Assembly (NCBI GenBank): GCA_902774365.1
Contig: CACYHX010000008.1
Coordinates: 1-64,000, forward strand
From: an uncultured Bacteroidia bacterium
Lineage (GTDB): Bacteria; Bacteroidota; Bacteroidia; Bacteroidales; F082
Direction: 5' to 3'
Length of the DNA stretch: 64,000 bases
Position numbers and translations under genes: made by a program
The notes under the pieces: model-generated
Databases searched by the model: none
Seen by the model: the letters and a program-made list of their open reading frames with translations, nothing else
Told to the model about the DNA's origin: nothing
Shown: positions 62,150 through 64,000 of the stretch, piece after piece
Position numbering within the stretch: the first letter of the stretch is position 1
Layout: each line of letters opens with the position of its first letter

Positions 62150-62836
62150 ATGAAGCGCTTAACAAAATCCATAATCATCACTTTTTTTGTCTTCGGCATC
62201 TTGTTTTTTACGATGCTGGTCTTGGCTTTCACCTCCGCTCCGTTTTATATGCACTACCGCCTTGGTCAGGACCCCAATGACGATGTTGAGGTATCAAATC
62301 CCCAACTGGTAATGATGTTCGGCGGGGCCGGGATGCCTTCCGAGGACAATCTGATGAGGCTTTACCACACTGCGGCTTTGGCACGGCATTTTGACGTTCC
62401 CGTCCTATTGGTGCATCCCGAGGACTCGCTCTGTCAATCCGAGATGACCCGGATTTTGCGCCAGGGCGGCATCGACAGCATCCTCTACATGACCGAAGGG
62501 GCCAACACACGCTCGCAGGCGGTGGAGCTGATGAACACCTACCCAGAGCTATCCGAGAAGGAACTCATTGTCGTCACTTCGCCCGAGCATGTCAGACGAA
62601 CGGTGAAATGTCTCAACAAAGTGGGATTCCAAAACACCATCGGCAAAGCGGCCTACCCCGCCACCGTTGACTTCGACCTGTCGCTGAAAAAACAAAAACT
62701 CGGCGGAAACGAAGCCATTCCTTCCGTGGAAAGCGTCAAGATGCGGTACACCTTCTTCAATTACTTGAAATTGGAGATCACTTGTTTGAGGGAATACTGC
62801 GCTCTTGCGTATTATAAAATCAAAGGTTGGATTTAA
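62150..62836 (+). CDS. YdcF/ElyC-like DUF218 membrane protein, 228 aa
   Basis: One N-terminal membrane helix ([20 protein letters not shown]), then a DUF218 domain: [54 protein letters not shown]. ElyC/SanA relatives affect envelope or undecaprenyl lipid pools. Divergent from lpxC, convergent with lpxD (17-base overlap), so in a lipid A setting. Confidence 0.85.
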   Translation: MKRLTKSIIITFFVFGILFFTMLVLAFTSAPFYMHYRLGQDPNDDVEVSNPQLVMMFGGAGMPSEDNLMRLYHTAALARHFDVPVLLVHPEDSLCQSEMTRILRQGGIDSILYMTEGANTRSQAVELMNTYPELSEKELIVVTSPEHVRRTVKCLNKVGFQNTIGKAAYPATVDFDLSLKKQKLGGNEAIPSVESVKMRYTFFNYLKLEITCLREYCALAYYKIKGWI

Positions 62837-63860
62837 GGGCTTCTATCTCCTTTTTCAATTCCTCAATGGTGCGGGCCATTTCGTCGATATGGCGGAAACG
62901 GGCGTTGGCGACCAGATACTTACGCAAAGGCTGTATCGGCGTGCCCATAAAGGCTTGGTTTTCTTCCTTGATGCTGCCCATGATGCCACTCTGACCGCCA
63001 AACTGGGAGCCGTCGGCGATGGTGATGTGACCGACGAAGCCGGACTGTCCGCCCACCACGCAGTTCTTGCCGAGATGCGTCGAGCCGCTCACGCCCACTT
63101 GTGCCGCCAAAGCGGAGTTCTCGCCTATCTCCACATTGTGGGCCAGATGGATAAGATTATCCAGTTTCACGCCCTTGTGGACATGCGTCGAGCCCATCGT
63201 GGAGCGGTCGATGGTGGTATTGGCCCCGATTTCCACGTTGTCGTCGATGACCACATTACCCACCTGTGGAATCTTCTCGTAATGGCCGTCAGGTTGCGGA
63301 GCGAAGCCAAAGCCATCTGCGCCGAGCACTGCTCCCGCATGGAGAATGCAGTTCTTGCCCACCACCGTGTTGCGATAGAGCTTCACGCCCGGATATAGCA
63401 CCGTGTTGTCGCCGATGACGCAACCGTCGCCGACATACACCTGGGGATAGAGCTTCACGTTGTTACCGATTTTAGCGTTCTCGCCGACAAATACAAACTC
63501 TCCAAGATACAGATTCTCACCGCATTGCGCCGTAGAAGAAACGAAAGCCAACGACGAGACGCCCTGCTTGTTCTGCGTCATCTGGTCATAGAAAGCCAGC
63601 AGTTTGGCGAAGCAGGCATAGGCATCGGGCACACGAATCAAGGTGGCTTGGATAGGTGCCGTCGCCACGAAGTCATCGTTCACGATGACGATGCTCGACT
63701 GGGTTTCGTAGATATAATGTGTGTATTTCGGGTTTGCCAGGAAGCTGATCATGCCGGGGGCGCCTTCTTCAATTTTGGCCACGTTCCAGACCTCGGCATT
63801 GGGGTTGCCTTCCACCTTGCCTTCAATGATGGCGGCGATTTGGGTAGCGGTGAATTTCAT
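62820..63860 (-). CDS. lpxD: UDP-3-O-(3-hydroxyacyl)glucosamine N-acyltransferase
   Basis: Third lipid A enzyme. N-terminal uridine-binding domain ([24 protein letters not shown]) and hexapeptide helix with [44 protein letters not shown] and [17 protein letters not shown]. 346 aa. Start at ATG 63860; an upstream TTG at 63890 overlaps the preceding gene. A C-terminal coiled helix ([17 protein letters not shown]). Confidence 0.95.
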   Translation of the reverse strand: MKFTATQIAAIIEGKVEGNPNAEVWNVAKIEEGAPGMISFLANPKYTHYIYETQSSIVIVNDDFVATAPIQATLIRVPDAYACFAKLLAFYDQMTQNKQGVSSLAFVSSTAQCGENLYLGEFVFVGENAKIGNNVKLYPQVYVGDGCVIGDNTVLYPGVKLYRNTVVGKNCILHAGAVLGADGFGFAPQPDGHYEKIPQVGNVVIDDNVEIGANTTIDRSTMGSTHVHKGVKLDNLIHLAHNVEIGENSALAAQVGVSGSTHLGKNCVVGGQSGFVGHITIADGSQFGGQSGIMGSIKEENQAFMGTPIQPLRKYLVANARFRHIDEMARTIEELKKEIEALKSNL

Positions 63861-63873
63861 TAGTCTAATAAGT

Positions 63874-64000
63874 TTATAGTAATCTTTCAAAATCGCGTTT
63901 CAAGACGGCGATGGCCTGGTCGACCAAGGGGTTGGGCAAGGCCACAAGACTCTGGGCGATGATGGAGGCATCCTCTTCGTCTTTCAATTGTTCGAAGGTC
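63874..64000 (-). CDS. C-terminal part of a gene upstream of lpxD, probably HD-domain phosphohydrolase
   Basis: The minus-strand frame reads [20 protein letters not shown] and then [21 protein letters not shown] before TAA, 13 bases before lpxD. In other Bacteroidota an HD-superfamily phosphohydrolase gene commonly precedes lpxD, as I recall; the motif itself is outside the window, so the family is inferred from position. Confidence 0.55.
   Translation of the reverse strand, partial: TFEQLKDEEDASIIAQSLVALPNPLVDQAIAVLKRDFERLL

Overview
The window looks like chromosomal DNA of a Bacteroidales bacterium (phylum Bacteroidota). Three signs point there: promoters of the Bacteroidota type (a TAnnTTTG box shortly before many start codons), type IX secretion (T9SS) genes in the porV-porU-gldJ order next to murF, and several secreted proteins with T9SS-type C-terminal sorting modules. 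The species cannot be named. No tRNA, rRNA or CRISPR array was seen.

Layout. (1) 0-6.7 kb is an accessory region: a RAYT-type (HUH) transposase with an extra C-terminal domain, two uracil-DNA-glycosylase-fold proteins with a zinc-ribbon microprotein between them, a compact three-gene operon around an FtsZ-like GTPase-only protein, then a microprotein, a WYL regulator and a DEDDh exonuclease. Three near-identical GTGC-palindromes cut this region into modules of about 1.8 kb. (2) 6.8-13.3 kb: carbonic anhydrase with a palindromic promoter, a lipoprotein amidohydrolase, a beta-propeller/NlpC-P60 pair and a short UvrA-like ATPase. (3) 13.4-29.8 kb: mostly envelope and secreted proteins (T9SS cargo, a 1108-aa repeat protein, a hydrolase, BspA/LRR, CotH, rhomboid, SGNH, OmpA-TPR-PD40) plus gcvT behind an 8-bp tandem repeat. 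(4) 29.9-37.2 kb: folD-ffh, yggS, Na+/Ca2+ exchanger, a collagen-like lipoprotein, two EamA transporters and a SpoU methyltransferase. (5) 37.2-41.7 kb: an EEP nuclease, a second RAYT in a cluster of GTAGAGACGCAT palindromes, GNAT, MFS and Hsp20. (6) 41.8-55.8 kb: porin, a Gate-domain membrane protein, porV, two tandem PorU-like C25 proteases, gldJ and murF. (7) 55.9-64 kb: anmK, a flippase-methyltransferase-glycosyltransferase cluster and lipid A genes (lpxA, an unfused lpxC, lpxD).

How it fits together: regions 6 and 7 are envelope building (peptidoglycan, glycan, lipid A) and the T9SS outer-membrane machinery whose cargo is encoded in region 3. The best candidate for an undescribed system is the operon at 3407-5182: an FtsZ-like protein that keeps the GTP-binding half, including the tubulin signature, but ends before the T7 catalytic loop, with two unrecognised partners in a mobile-looking setting. 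A second theme is the number of short palindromic repeat families; some of them run into coding sequence and change protein ends or interiors.
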